The notes: generated from the letters alone by a model not told the origin. A stretch of 64,000 nucleotides of DNA from Pseudocercospora fijiensis CIRAD86 (GCF_000340215.1 NW_006921538.1:4629606-4693605); one strand, 5' to 3'. Shown: positions 37,463 to 49,762, counted from the first letter of the stretch. Made by a program: numbers and translations.

Positions 37463-38807
37463 AACCTGTTTAGTTTGCGCGATAGTAACGACGACCTACC
37501 TAAGGAGGACTAGCTACCGGGCAACTCGAATAATTTAGTCCTAACGAAGACTGTTCTCGAGTATATCTTCGCTATACCCGATAATACTTTTACTATCGAC
37601 GATCTTACGGTAGAGGATATACCTAACGATATCCGCTTCCTATATTCGAAGCCGAGACTACGCCTCGCTGTCTATTTCTTACGTATAGCCTACCTAGTAC
37701 GAACAGTCGCCGAGATATACGAAGACTACGCGTATATACTTAAAGTGCCTCTAGAGATTCCCTCCGAATACCGAAAGGTAGCTAAGAGTATTTAAGGCTA
37801 GGAGGTTAACGGAAATGTCCTCTTTCGCCTTATATTACTAGTCTAATACTAGTATACTAAGGTTTATAAGAATAAGGAAGTAGGGGGTATAGCGTACGCA
37901 TTTAAGAAGGATTTCTACGGTAGGGCTAACGCGGAGCCTATTGTATACGGAGTCCCCGGTACTACGATGTTTAATACCGTAGAGTAGGCCTAAGACTAAA
38001 AACTAGCCGATAACGAAGCTCGCTAGGCTCTAGCCGACGTCGAAAGCGAATTCTTTGCTAATATAAAACGCACTATTCTCCGTTCGGCCTAAGAGTATAA
38101 TAATACTATCTAATACCTCTCGGGTATATACTATAACCTATTCGTAGGCAAGACTACTAACCTTAATACCTACGATCTAGATACGTAGGATTAGACTATA
38201 TGCGACGAATATATTAAATACCTCGCCGAGCGCCGTAATCTAATCTTCTTTAACGACTATACTACTATCGATCCGGCTAATAAGCGGTTTCTCTATAAAG
38301 GTTACCGCTAATATACGGAGAAGGTCTACCGTACCGTAGGTATCCCTCTACCCTAAGATATAAACGATAATCTACTATCGGCTATATAGGACCGTATTAA
38401 CCGAGAGGCCGAGTACTATACCGCCGACTCCCTAGACTACCGCGAACTTCTATAGTCCCCTATAGATACGAATGCTACATTTAGCAATATATTACGTTAT
38501 ATAAATAGCGTATTAGCCGTCCCTCCTATATTTATAAACGCGTACGCCGCAACGGGCATTATAGTTACCGCGCTCCTAGACGGCGAGATTGACCCTATTA
38601 GTAAGTATAGATTCCGTATTATATTTCGCGATCTCGCCTTAAAGCTATAGTAGCCTTAGGCAATCGTATAGATTCTCTAAATATAGAAGTCGCCTATATA
38701 AGGCGCTATTCTCGCTAATAACGTAGGTACTAGTAAGACTATTACGGTCCTCTACGCCGTCGTCTATTAGTCTAAATATATCGAAGAATAGCGTCGTAAC
38801 TACCGAG

Positions 38808-38944
38808 GTATGTTTTCTCTTTCTACGTATAAACCGTTTTGCTAGCTAGTAATCTAGTCGTCGCTTATATGCCTTTTTCTTTTTATCCGGACGGTAAAAT
38901 AGTCTACCTACTACTTATTTCTCCTCTACTAACGTTTATTATAG
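38808..38944 (+). repeat. Gene d second intron with P2 palindromes
   Basis: The donor is GTATGT, the branch ACTAAC is at about 38,928, and the acceptor TTATAG ends at 38,944. P2 arms are at 38,831-38,850 and 38,886-38,908. Phase 1, 22 codons after motif I, the same as in gene c and E1. Confidence 0.85.
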
Positions 38945-40601
38945 CCGCACTCTACCGCGCGTATATCGAGAGTAATATCGCGCCTCGCCCTATTACTAAT
39001 ATATAAATTCCTATACCTATAGTTAACGCTACCGACTAGGCCTCGATAGACATCGATACTCGCCTACCTACGCCGGATAAGTAGGAGCTTATCGATGCCT
39101 ACGTCTAGGCCTATCTAGGATTGCCTATAGAGTCTAAGCCGGGCTAGTATATCGGTATCGATATCTAAATAGTAAAGGCCGGTAGCGAGTAGCGTACTCT
39201 ACTAAAGTATACCGACGCCGACGTATATAATCTCGCATTCTTAGTAGTCTAGGCCTTCTTTAACGAGTACAATCCGGCCCTACCGGATTATATACCTATA
39301 TACGAGATTAGCCCTAATACGGCCGTTAATACCTAGCGCAATAATTACGCCCGATACTTTAGGCCTAGAGAGGGCTACGCGCGCTATATTAACGTCGCTA
39401 TATATATTAACGTTAAGCCCGATCCTAAGAATCCTACCTACTACGTTAAAGGTACTACCGCTAAGCTAGAAGGTCTTATTACTTTCGTTAATAGGTTGCT
39501 AGTCGAAAGCCTATAGACTACTCGTACTATCCTTATTACTACTAAGGATTCGTAGGTCTAGAAGACTATATAACTAGGCGTTATATATAAGACGCGATAC
39601 GGCTAGAAACTCGAGTAACTCCGCGATATTAAGGAACCCGAAGAGTCTCTCGACGACTTTGCCGTACTCGATAATACCGCCGAGCGTATATACGACGCCG
39701 CTAAGGAATAGGAGAAGGACGAGGCGTTCCTACTAGAGTATATATCTAATAATATGTCTCTTCTATAGGGTATGCGCGCCGCCCGGCTATCTATCGTTAT
39801 CGGCGATAAAGGCTATTACTTTAAGAATAAGTTTTCTTTATAGAGTAACTCCGTATAGATACTACTTAATAACGAGTATACGGTCTTAGTATTCGCGATA
39901 GCTACGCTATTCTATAATAATGTAGCCGACTTTACTAGCCTTATACGCTATCTCTTTTAGCGCATTTATAAGAAGTAGCTAGATACTCGACGCGAAGAAC
40001 TTATCGGTAGCCTCGGTAGCTCGGACGTCTATAAGCGGCTATACGAGGAGTTCCGTAAGAAGTACGGTATAGACTAGACTCGCGTACCTACTAACTAAGT
40101 GTCCTAACCTGCCCCGAATAGTAATAGTAAGAAGTAGTATAGTATTAGCGAGTAGGAACGCTATCTCTAGGCAATCGATCCCGTCGCCTAGCGGACTCTC
40201 TTATACCTAAGCGATAAGAAGAATATAGATAGGCGCTACTCCGCCCTCGTTCCCCTACCGATAAGTATCTATATACTTCGCCGCGTTAAAGGTACCTAAC
40301 TACTTATCTAAGGCGAGACCGTAATACTCGGCTCCGAAATCCTACTATAGTAGATTATCTATATAGAGACCTCGCCTACTTTAACGTTAGAGGCTATATA
40401 TCGCGCCGTAGTCGCTAGATTCGCTATAATCGTAGGTAACGACCGCCTTAACTGCGTCTATAATAACCCGACTACTCCTAGCTAGAAGCGCTCCTACCCT
40501 ACCGTATTTCGCCGATTATTAGTACTTAGCGCCTCCTCGGGCATATTTAGTTAGCTCCTCGAGTATAATATCGACTCTTCTACGCTATATATTAACTTAC
40601 T

Positions 40602-40729
40602 ATAAGTCTACCGTCTCTAACCGTTTCGCCGGCTAGTAAAACTATTATACGACGTCGACGGTTTTACCGGCCGGCGAAATAGTCGGCGATTACTCTACTT
40701 TAACTATACTCTTACTAACTACCGTTTAG
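40602..40729 (+). repeat. Gene d third intron with two P2 palindromes
   Basis: The donor reads ATAAGT (GTAAGT expected), the branch ACTAAC is at about 40,713, and the acceptor TTTAG ends at 40,729. P2 arms are at 40,617-40,640 and 40,662-40,690. Phase 2 after an INLL stretch, as in E1 intron 3. Confidence 0.8.
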
Positions 40730-41481
40730 GTCTTAGAACTCTGTATCTACCTAGGACTTCTTCTAGACCTATACTAAGGGAAATGTTAATAACCCTAGTA
40801 TTAGGGCGCGCCTAGATCGCCTTAAGTACCTAATTTAAGAGTTACCTAAGCTATACGCTTCGCTATAGCTCCTCTACTAATACGTTATCCTCGCCGACGA
40901 GAAGATAATCTTTTAGGTTAACGAGCCGCTAAATTATAAGGCTATCGAGCTCCTTCTCGACCTATATATAATCGATTATATCTCTATTTACGCCGGGATA
41001 ACCTAAGCCGAGCGTAGCTCTACCGAGGATAACTATAACTATAATCCTAAGGTTAAGGTTATTATCCTTTTATCTCGTACTAGATCCGAGGCGACTAATC
41101 TATAGTATAGCGGATATGTCTAACTCGTCTTAGACATCGTCGGCTTTACCTAGAAGGCTTAGTAGACGGGTCGCTCCTCTCGCGTTAGGTAGACTTACCT
41201 AGTTATCGTATACGACCTTAGCTTAGACGATATAATCGACTATATACTATAGTACGATTACTATACTCGATTCTTTAACTAGCTTATAGTAACTGTTACC
41301 CCCGACCTAGACGTAGTTTAAAAGGAAGCATATCGTCTATTAACTACTATAATCGTAGCCGACCCTACTACCTAGTAAGACGAAGATACGTTTACCGTAA
41401 AGGCGGCTTATCGCGTAAAGTAGGGTATAGCGGATATCTATATACGAACTATATACGGTATTCGATCTAGTCGCCGTAACC

Positions 41482-44400
41482 CTAGATCCTAGAGCTAAAC
41501 ATTCTAGTATTACAATATTCGAGTATATAGCGTAGGCGCGGCCGTACGTCCTCTAAATACTAAATAGGGATATTAGAATGTTTGTACTAAAACGTTTGCT
41601 TTCTATTAGTAGACCTCGCCTATAGCCGTAGAATTCGCCCGTAGCCGTTTCTTCTCGTTACCCCTAAGAGTCGGTTATGTGTCTACGTATTGTTTATATA
41701 CGACTCCCTTTACGTCGCTCCTATATAAAGTTTAGACAATCTACCTTCGCGTCCTAAGTCTCGCTAATCTATCCTAGCGTAAATATAGCTACTAGACAAT
41801 CTATTCTTTTTATTAGTAGCTTGTTACTTTATACTATTACCTTACTGTTATAGTAGATTACTAGCCTCTTTATTATATATAAGTATAGGTTTCTTCTTTA
41901 TAAGTATAACGCGCGTCTAATAGAGATGTCTCGACCTAACTTAATTTTATTACCCCCGCGTAGTATAAAGATTTCCTCGTAGTATAGAAACTAACCGACG
42001 AGAACGTAATAGCTCTTAAAGTCCTACGCGGACCTAACGAACCTAGAACTACGAAGGCAGATACACTTAGGCGTATATTCGAATAGATCGGTAATTCTAT
42101 CGAAAGTAACTCGGTTAGGGCGACTATACTCTAGCGGTACGCTCTATAGTATAAGATCTAGGAGACTAGTGCTAATCCTTTACTCCGTATATCCTAAGCC
42201 TTCGTTCGAAGCCTCGACTAGTACGGCCTAATCTATTACGCCGTCGTCCTCGGAATATCTATAAACGCCTCCCGCCGAGTAAGTAACTATATTATCGAAG
42301 CCGCCTAGGGCGAAGATTAGTTTACTTAAGCCTCGGAGCTTGTCCGGCTTCCGTTTAGCGCTCTACTTTTAGTACCTAAACGCATTCTCGCCGATATTAT
42401 AGCTACTACTCGGATTAGACTTAGTCTCGAAGAAGCCTATCGCTTCTAGATATAAGGTAAACAAAAGAGGCTTACGGAAGCCTAGAACAGTCGCGTTAAT
42501 AAAAGGAAGAGCGCTCTTTACGATTTTATTACCGGTAGTAATATTACCGCTATAAGAGACGCTTATAAACCGAAACCTAGTAAGGAACGCACGATATAGG
42601 CCTACCTACCTAACATTCCTAAAGACTATATCGTTCTCTAAGGCTTTAAAATAGGGCGTAATTTACTAGCGCCGAAAAAACACCTATTACGCGCCTTACG
42701 TAAAAAACATCTAAGGAAACCTAGGGTTAAAGCAGGTAGTAATACACTAGTACTAGATTTATAGCTAGAAGATAATAGCGTAGAACCCGATATACCGGCA
42801 TTAGACGACGAAGGAGGGAAAGGTACCTAGGACAATTCTCTTAACGTAAATAGAGATACGGCTTCTAATTTTCTTAATATATGCGATAGATTAGAGCTCC
42901 GTTTACAATGTCGCCGGCTTAGCCGTAAAGAAGGGATAGAAGCCTACTATACCTACTACCGCAAATAGTAGATAGACTTTACCTATACTTTGCTACCGAA
43001 TATTAGAGAGCGTCTTGCTACGTTAGGCCGGCTACCGTATATATAAACTTTAATTACTCTATTCCTACTACGTACCGTCCCTATACCTAATATATACAAA
43101 TGCTAACTATTTTGCTATATAGCGAAAGATCTACCCGTTTTCTAGCTAGCAAAGTAGTCTATATCTTATATCTTTTACTTAATCTTACGACTGCCTCGCT
43201 TAGAAGCCTATAACCTATACGTATATAGCTCCCTACTATCCCGAGGCGGATTAGCTCGTAGCTATATACTATCTATTCTAACCGCCTACCCGGATTTCTA
43301 ACTAGTTTATACCTACGCTATACTAAGTTATATTCTATACGACCTTCGCCTTATTATCTTCCTATATACTATTTATAGTAGATACGGCCTATATAGAGAT
43401 ACTATTAAGGTTTAGGTTAGACAATCCGCGCCTTAACTACTTTAGTCTATAAAGGAGGCGATAGATATATGTCCGTTAACGCGCTCTCGCGATTAATATA
43501 TTATTACGATCGAGATTATTAGGGTTATAAGAACTACTCCTAATACCTAGGGACCTATATATCGGAAAGATACCGTTTCGAGGATTACTTCTATTATCTT
43601 CCTTAATATCGCATTATTAAGTACGTAACTTACCGATACGCCGTATCCCCTTACTATTTTTACGCTTACCTTAGCCGCTAATACCGATATACTATTCCTA
43701 TTACTATCTGTCGCCTTCTTATCGAAGAATTCAAGCCGTTCCCCGATATTGCTATAATACCTAACTAGGTAATTTAGCCCTAGCTAACCGATAATTAAGC
43801 CCCGGAGTTCCCGCTCTACTTCGATTGTTTTCGATATACTATCGTCGACGAATAGGGCGAACAATATACGGCTGTCTTTTACTCGCGTACCTCGATATAA
43901 GAGTATTATAAAACGCGATATAAGTAGACTAATACCTAGACTCGGGGCGGTAGTAGAAAAGCCCGCCTATAAGAGATACCTAATCGCCTATAGGAGAGCA
44001 ATATCTACGTATAGCAATTCTTCTATCCTAAAGCTAGGTACGAACCCGGATAGAATCGCCTATTCTAGGTCTATCGTCGCGCTCGTATAGTGCCTATTCC
44101 CTCCTTATCGTATAACGACTAGTTTATATCTACTCTAATTAAAGCCTAGGCCGATATCCGGAAGAAACTAGACAAGGATCGAAATATCGTTTATAATAGC
44201 TTAGCCTACGTATCTGCCCTCCCCCCCTAGATTTAGTAACTCTTTATCGACCTTTACGTCGTCTTACTCTATAAAGACGAAATATAGGCCGCTATCTGCC
44301 TCCCTAAAGAAGATAATAAGCCTTATACCGTAGAAGTTATCGCTATCGCTCGCCGAGCGTTCTCTTATATAATAAGGTATTATAGCGAAAGTAGCCCCTA

Positions 44401-47400
44401 TTTTAACCTTACTAATTCCTATAAGTAAGCCCTCGCTAACTTTTATAATATAATATAGAAGTCCGACTATTATAAATATTTTCGCTTTCGGCGCTATAAG
44501 ACCCGCTCGAGCGAACTCGAATACGCCGACGCTATACTATACGCGCTAGTATATTTTATTCGTTATATTTCCCCTAAAGTTCTATTTTTCCCTTCTATAA
44601 TATCGCTTACCGATAAACTTAACGACGACGTCGACGCCGAAGTCGCTAGTTAAGTAAGCGATAAAGTCGACAAAAAAGTCGACTATAGCCTCGCCTAAGT
44701 AACGCCGACCGACGAATAGCGTAAACTCTAGAATAAACTTAGCGACCGCGTCCGAAGCGGTATTATTAAGACCGAAGAACTAGAACTATATCCTCTTATT
44801 TCCTAGTTATTACTCTTCCTATTCTAGTACCTAATTAGTAGTCGTTAGTTCTACTTTTTACTTCTTAGCTACCTCGCCCTTTATATAGTATAACCGTATT
44901 CGGGTATATAGTAGGAGCCGAACGACTTTAATTACTATCTCTCTACTATTATTTAGATAGGGCAACTCCTTATATTTAACTACTCCTAGCGTTATAACTA
45001 GGGCTTCGACTATAATAACGAAGTTTTAGAGGCTATTAAGCATAAGATAGAGTCACTCTTTACGCGAGAGACCGCTATCCGAGAAATTGTCCGCTAGCGT
45101 AGTGCCCTCTTCGCCTTTACTAGTAACTATATATCGACTAATTAGGCTATCTAGGCCGCCGATAGTAAATCCGTTTAATTTAGGGACGTTATACTATAAG
45201 TTATAGACCTAACTACCCTACTCGAGTATTACTATCGATAGGTATATAAGATCCTACGGCGCGACCTCCTTTTCGGACTCCCGTATAACTCTATCCCTCT
45301 TACTAACCTTTATAACTGCCTCGAAGAAACTACCGTCTACTTTAGCTTCCTCTAGGACAAGTATAATACTACTATCGTTAACCTAGCTCGGACGTTCGTT
45401 ATTAACGCTATCGCTAGTAATCCGGCTCTATTGCATTTATACTTAGAGGCCGGTTTAGATATACTCTGCCTTAGCTCGGTAGTCGGCGCGTATAAGCATT
45501 GCGTCTAAGAGTTCCTTTAGCTACTTAGCGTCCTTATATTTATTAGTAGCGGTTAGCCCGCCCGCAAACCCGAATTCTTCTCGGCGATATAGCGTAATAC
45601 TTAGTCGGTCCGCTCTATTACTATCCGAGATAGATACGTTATAATTTACCTAACCTATACTAAGCTCCGCTAGAAGCTAAATAATAAACAAAACGTCTAC
45701 TTCCTATTTAAGCTCGGCTACCTACTTGTCGATTATTTTATATATATTTAACTATTTCGCGAGCTCTACTAGTATTAATCTAACCCTAGGTAGATACTTA
45801 GTCCTTTCCTCTAGTCTAAGGATAACCTCGTCTAGTCGGATAATACTATAACCTAATACCTTCGTCGATAGACTGTAGCCGCTAGCCTGCCTGCCTTCGG
45901 TATTAGCGAGTAGCGTTACTTCTCTATCGCTATTGTTAAGAAATTCTTTAGCAAATTCGTAGGCTTCGATTAATTAGATATAGACGACGAAGACGACGAG
46001 GTCGACGATATAGAGGTAGCTATAGCTAGGTAGCGTAACTATAGTCTCTATACCGCTAACATTTTATATACTAACGCTAATCTATTCGCCGCGTCGTCTA
46101 ACTTATAGGATAGCTTAATCTAAGGCAGGTACCGCGCGTCTCGTATCTAGTCGAACTTCCTCTAGCTTTCTACCGCTATTACTCGCTACTAGGGGACCTA
46201 GCCGTCGCTAGGTAGCTCTATTAGCAACCTCTTAGCACTCGAGAATAGTAGTCTCGCCCCTGTCTTTACCCTCGATAAAGCCCTATAGTACGCGCGCGAA
46301 ATTATATAAAACCCGCGGCTATAGTAGAAGAGCGAGAGTTAAGCGACCGCTATATAATAGATCCTCTCCCTCGAGGCCCGACTACTCGTCGTCCTCGGTA
46401 CTAGCGCCGGTAAGAGTCTCCTCTTTATAGTTCCTTACTATATAAAAGGTACGCGGACTACCGTACTTATCCTTCCTCTAGTTGCTCTATAAGTTAATAT
46501 ACTTACCCGACTTAAAGCCGCTAAAGTGTCCTATATAGTATAGTAACTAGGAATAGAGCGCCCTACTTCCCTTATCCTAGTTAGCGCTAAGGCCGCCTAC
46601 TCTACCTAATTTATTATATATATACGGCGTCTCGGGGTCTAGAACTAGCTCGATTATATCTTCGTCGACGAGTACTATTTAACCGTAACTGCGTTGCTAT
46701 ACCGCTCTATCTTTCGCTAATTTAGCTATCTTAGGTTAATTAGTACCTAGGTCGTCTACCTAACCGCTACTCTACTACTATTAATAGAACCTAAATTCCT
46801 ATAGCGTAACGTTATCGCCTAGCCTATAATAGTATAGCGGAGTACTAATCGCGCTAATATTATATATTGTGTTTCCTTATACTAGTAGGTATAGTTACTA
46901 CTTATAGCTATACGACTTATTAGAAAGCAACCTAGGGCGAGTATATTCGTACCTAGCGATCGCGTTCTAGTATTTATATATAGTCTCGACTACGCCGAGT
47001 AGCTAGCGAGGGAAATTAATTGCCCGTACTTTACTACCGCTAGTAGAACTACTAGCGAGAAAGAATAGCTACTCGACGCCTAGCTTAATAGTACCGACAA
47101 TCTATTTCTCGTCGCTACTCCTACACTCGGCGAAGGATTCGACGTACTACGTATTCGGGTTGTTATCTACGTCGGCCTCCTACCCTTACTAATATTATTC
47201 GTATAATAGTCTAGTCGCGCTAGGCGAGATAGAAAGCTAGTACTATCTTACCTCCTACTACTAACCGAACTAACTATACTAGTAACGGTCGATTAGAGTA
47301 AGCTTAGCTTCGATTAATACTCTTACGTAGATAACGTTAGTTATATATAGTAGCGCGAGAGGCAAGCTATATAGCAATATACTCGCGTAGGTAAATGTTT

Positions 47401-47784
47401 GCGTCTAATTATATCTAATTACCTCGATAGTCCCTAATTCCGCCTAACGTATATATCTAACCTAGACGATAGTAACGAGCTCTACTAACGATATATATAC
47501 CGACTAGTACTGCCTCTAACCTAGCCCGAAACGCCGTAGGCTTAGGCGATCCGTCGGTAGACCGCCTATTTCTAGCGTATCTAGTAAAACGAAGCTAGTA
47601 GTATAATATAGTTCGACCGCAATCTCGCTATTATCTAATAACTATATACTATCTATAGCTTCGTTAATCCCCGCTTCCCTATATACTAATTCTCTTAATA
47701 CCTACGCGCTAACTTCGTAGTTGCGAAGAAAAGGCAAGCGCTCTAGGCTAAGCTAATCGAGAGGTACTATACCTACTTCTACTA
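41482..47784 (+). pseudogene. Telomere-linked RecQ helicase (TLH) gene, copy 2 (3'-truncated)
   Basis: Colinear with copy 1 (offset 26,201-26,202) from 41,482 to 47,784; there it stops inside the last part of the frame, about 320 bases before the copy 1 frame fades. Walker A at 46,397-46,417 still reads GTSAGKS, one residue closer to the family than copy 1. Most differences from copy 1 are CA/TG against TA in either direction, so the two were mutated partly independently. A one-base deletion near 45,100 relative to copy 1 shifts the frame. The left junction cuts SNF2 gene d; the right junction is followed by telomere repeats. Confidence 0.85.
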
Positions 47785-47793
47785 TAGGGCACT

Positions 47794-47810
47794 TTAGGGT
47801 TAGGGTTAGG
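47794..47810 (+). repeat. Interstitial telomere repeat (TTAGGG)
   Basis: TTAGGGTTAGGGTTAGG, nearly three units of the standard filamentous-fungal telomere repeat. It begins about 10 bases after TLH copy 2 breaks off. The G-rich strand points right, as if a chromosome end once lay on this side. Confidence 0.85.
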
Positions 47811-47840
47811 CGTATAGCGGGCGTATAGCAGGGCGCCGGC

Positions 47841-48527
47841 GTCGGGCTAATTAGCTATAACTAGCGATACGGCAAGGGCCGCGGGCTAATTAGCTATAAC
47901 TAGCGATAGGAACGCTCGCCCTCGCGCGCGACGTCGACGAGCCCTATTTACTATTTATCGCCTCCCTTATAGAACTATTTTCTATTTATTCGATATTATA
48001 ATATCGAAGGTATAAAAGGATATATTCTCGCGCCTACTCGTAGGCCGCCTACGTATATTACGAGCTAAATAAGAAGGCGGTCGCATTCTAAGTCGTATCT
48101 CGACTACGCCCGCGTCGGGCTAATTAGCTATAACTAGCGATACGGCAAGGGCCGCGGGCTAATTAGCTATAACTAGCGATAGGAACGCTCGCCCTCGCGC
48201 GCGACGTCGACGAGCCCTATTTACTATTTATCGCCTCCCTTATAGAACTATTCTCTATTTATTCGATATTATAATATCGAAAGTATAAAAGAATATATTC
48301 TCGCGCCTACTCGTAGGCCGCCTACGTATATTATAAGCTAAATAAGAAGGCGGTCGCATTCTTAGTCGTATCTCGACTGCGCCCGCGTCGGGCTAATTAG
48401 CTATAACTAGCGATACGGCAAGGGCCGCGGGCTAATTAGCTATAACTAGCGATAGGAACGCTCGCCCTCGCGCGCGACGTCGACGAGCCCTATTTACTAT
48501 TTATCGCCTCCCTTATAGAACTATTCT
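47841..48527. repeat. 273-bp tandem repeat, 2.5 units
   Basis: Units start at 47,841, 48,114 and 48,387 (period 273); the third stops at about 48,527. Each unit begins with GGGCTAATTAGCTATAACTA twice, about 45 bases apart, followed by a CpG-rich stretch with GCGCGCGACGTCGACG, and contains an ATTCGATATTATAATATCGAA near-palindrome. A partial fourth copy is at 49,887-49,962. No coding sense is seen. Confidence 0.9.
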
Positions 48528-49762
48528 CTTAGAGCACTCTCTACAAGCTATACCGCGAAGATGCCCTCCGCGGCCTTCGCGAAGTAGTCTTAATAACTCG
48601 CTATACTCTATATACCGCTAAGGACGTATTTAATAGCAAAGTCGGTATCTATACTAAGGTTAGTCTCGCCTTTACCCTTTTAACGCGCCGCCCGTTATAT
48701 ACTAACCTAAGTAGGTTTATATCTGCGGCGCGACTTTGTCTATACGTAGCTTCGCCGTCTACGTTACTTTTAGTCTCCTCCGTACTAGTAAGAAAGTTCT
48801 ATAGGAACCGCGAAGATACCCTCCGCGGCCTTCGCGAAGTAGTTTTAATAACTCGCTATACTCTATATACCGCTAAGGACGCATTTAATAGCAAAGTCGG
48901 TATCTATACGAAGGTTAGTCTCGCCTTTACCCCTTTAACGCGCCGCCCGTTATATACTAACCTAAGCAGGTTTATATCTGCGGCGCGACTTTGTCTATAT
49001 ATAGCTTCGCCGTCCGTGTTACTTTTAGTCTCCTCCGTACTAGTAAGAAAGTTCTATAGGAATAGTTAAAGCGCCTCATCGCCGGCAGCTTAGTCGTTCT
49101 TATACTAATAAATAATAAGTTCGTATCTCGCGCTATTATCGCTACTATTGCCGCTCGACTACTAGAGGGACTTTAGCAGAATCTACCTAAGCCTAATCTC
49201 GCCTTTGCCCGTCCCGAGGAGTTAGAGCTAGATTCTACTATAGAATATCTTATAGTAGAGGACCGTAGCGGACTTTTCGAAGCTAATCGGCACACCTTGC
49301 TTAGCCTTTAGCGTATAATGCGCGAGGGTTTCCCCTTATTAGAGCACCTTATTAGTATATAGCCTTACATTTCGGCGCCTAAGTATATTAAAGCATAGCC
49401 GAAGCGAGATCTAAGCTCTGTCCTAGTTAACAACTCTAACGAGAGCTTCGAGAATATTAATATAGTTAAGTACTAGCCTTCTAAGCCTAATAGTGCTCTA
49501 GACGCCTTCTAACTAGAAGCGCTCCGTTATATTCTAACAGCGCGTCTTGCTATTATTTAAGGCCTACCTGGTACTAGTAAGACCTATGTCTCTATATAAG
49601 CTATTAAAGTAATACTCGAGAACTAGAATAAGGGAGATCTACTAATAATTATCGCTTGTTAGACTAACTACGCTATCGACTAGTTTTTACGTTATATCGC
49701 TATATTCGAGGAAGAATTTATACGTCTCGGTAGTCGTAGTAAGGATAAGGATATCGTTAAGC
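48528..49762 (+). pseudogene. Fragment of ZNFX1/UPF1-type SF1 RNA helicase
   Basis: The frame from about 49,010 to 49,760 reads as a ZNFX1-like protein: FAVRVTFSLLR, AARLLEG, PEELELD, LFEANRHTLLSLQRIM, then Walker A at about 49,552-49,585 (IIQGLPGTSKTYVS, from IIQGPPGTGKTYVS), motif Ia (IIIACQTNYAIDQ) and RLGSRSKDK. Family members are RNA helicases tied to small-RNA silencing and heterochromatin in fungi and animals. The fragment stops after motif Ia, so most helicase motifs are missing. An N-terminal part (EDALRGLREVV) lies in another register and is doubled by a 255-bp duplication. Stops are at Gln/Trp sites, but CA and TG are clearly more frequent than in E1 or TLH. Confidence 0.8.
48553..49062. 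repeat. 255-bp tandem duplication inside the ZNFX1-like fragment
   Basis: Units start at 48,553 and 48,808 (period 255, that is 85 codons) and are almost identical. Most visible differences are CA/TG against TA, so the duplication came before or during RIP. The length keeps the frame. Confidence 0.88.

Larger units (their letters stand above)
36720..41481 (+). pseudogene. SNF2-like helicase paralogue, gene d (3'-truncated)
   Basis: The N-terminal part is Lys/Pro/Thr-rich (about 36,790-37,010). Motif I is at 38,713-38,739 (ANNVGTSKT). A helicase C-terminal region near 41,060-41,200 keeps SRTRSEATNL (motif V) and Q.TGRSSRVRQ (motif VI). Introns: 37,299-37,462 (GTAAGT, with two P2), 38,808-38,944 (GTATGT, two P2) and about 40,602-40,729 (donor now ATAAGT, two P2). 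Internal stops sit at Gln/Trp sites. The last part aligned with gene c is a GIADIYIRTIYGIR-like stretch near 41,425-41,460; then the sequence turns into TLH copy 2, so the 3' end is lost. More complete helicase signature than gene c. Confidence 0.8.

Noticed and set aside
47790..47810. P1 palindromes as derivatives of telomere repeats
   Set aside because: Both share CTTTAGG, but P1 is a palindrome with GTATAC-type centre and never shows tandem TTAGGG; likely chance.
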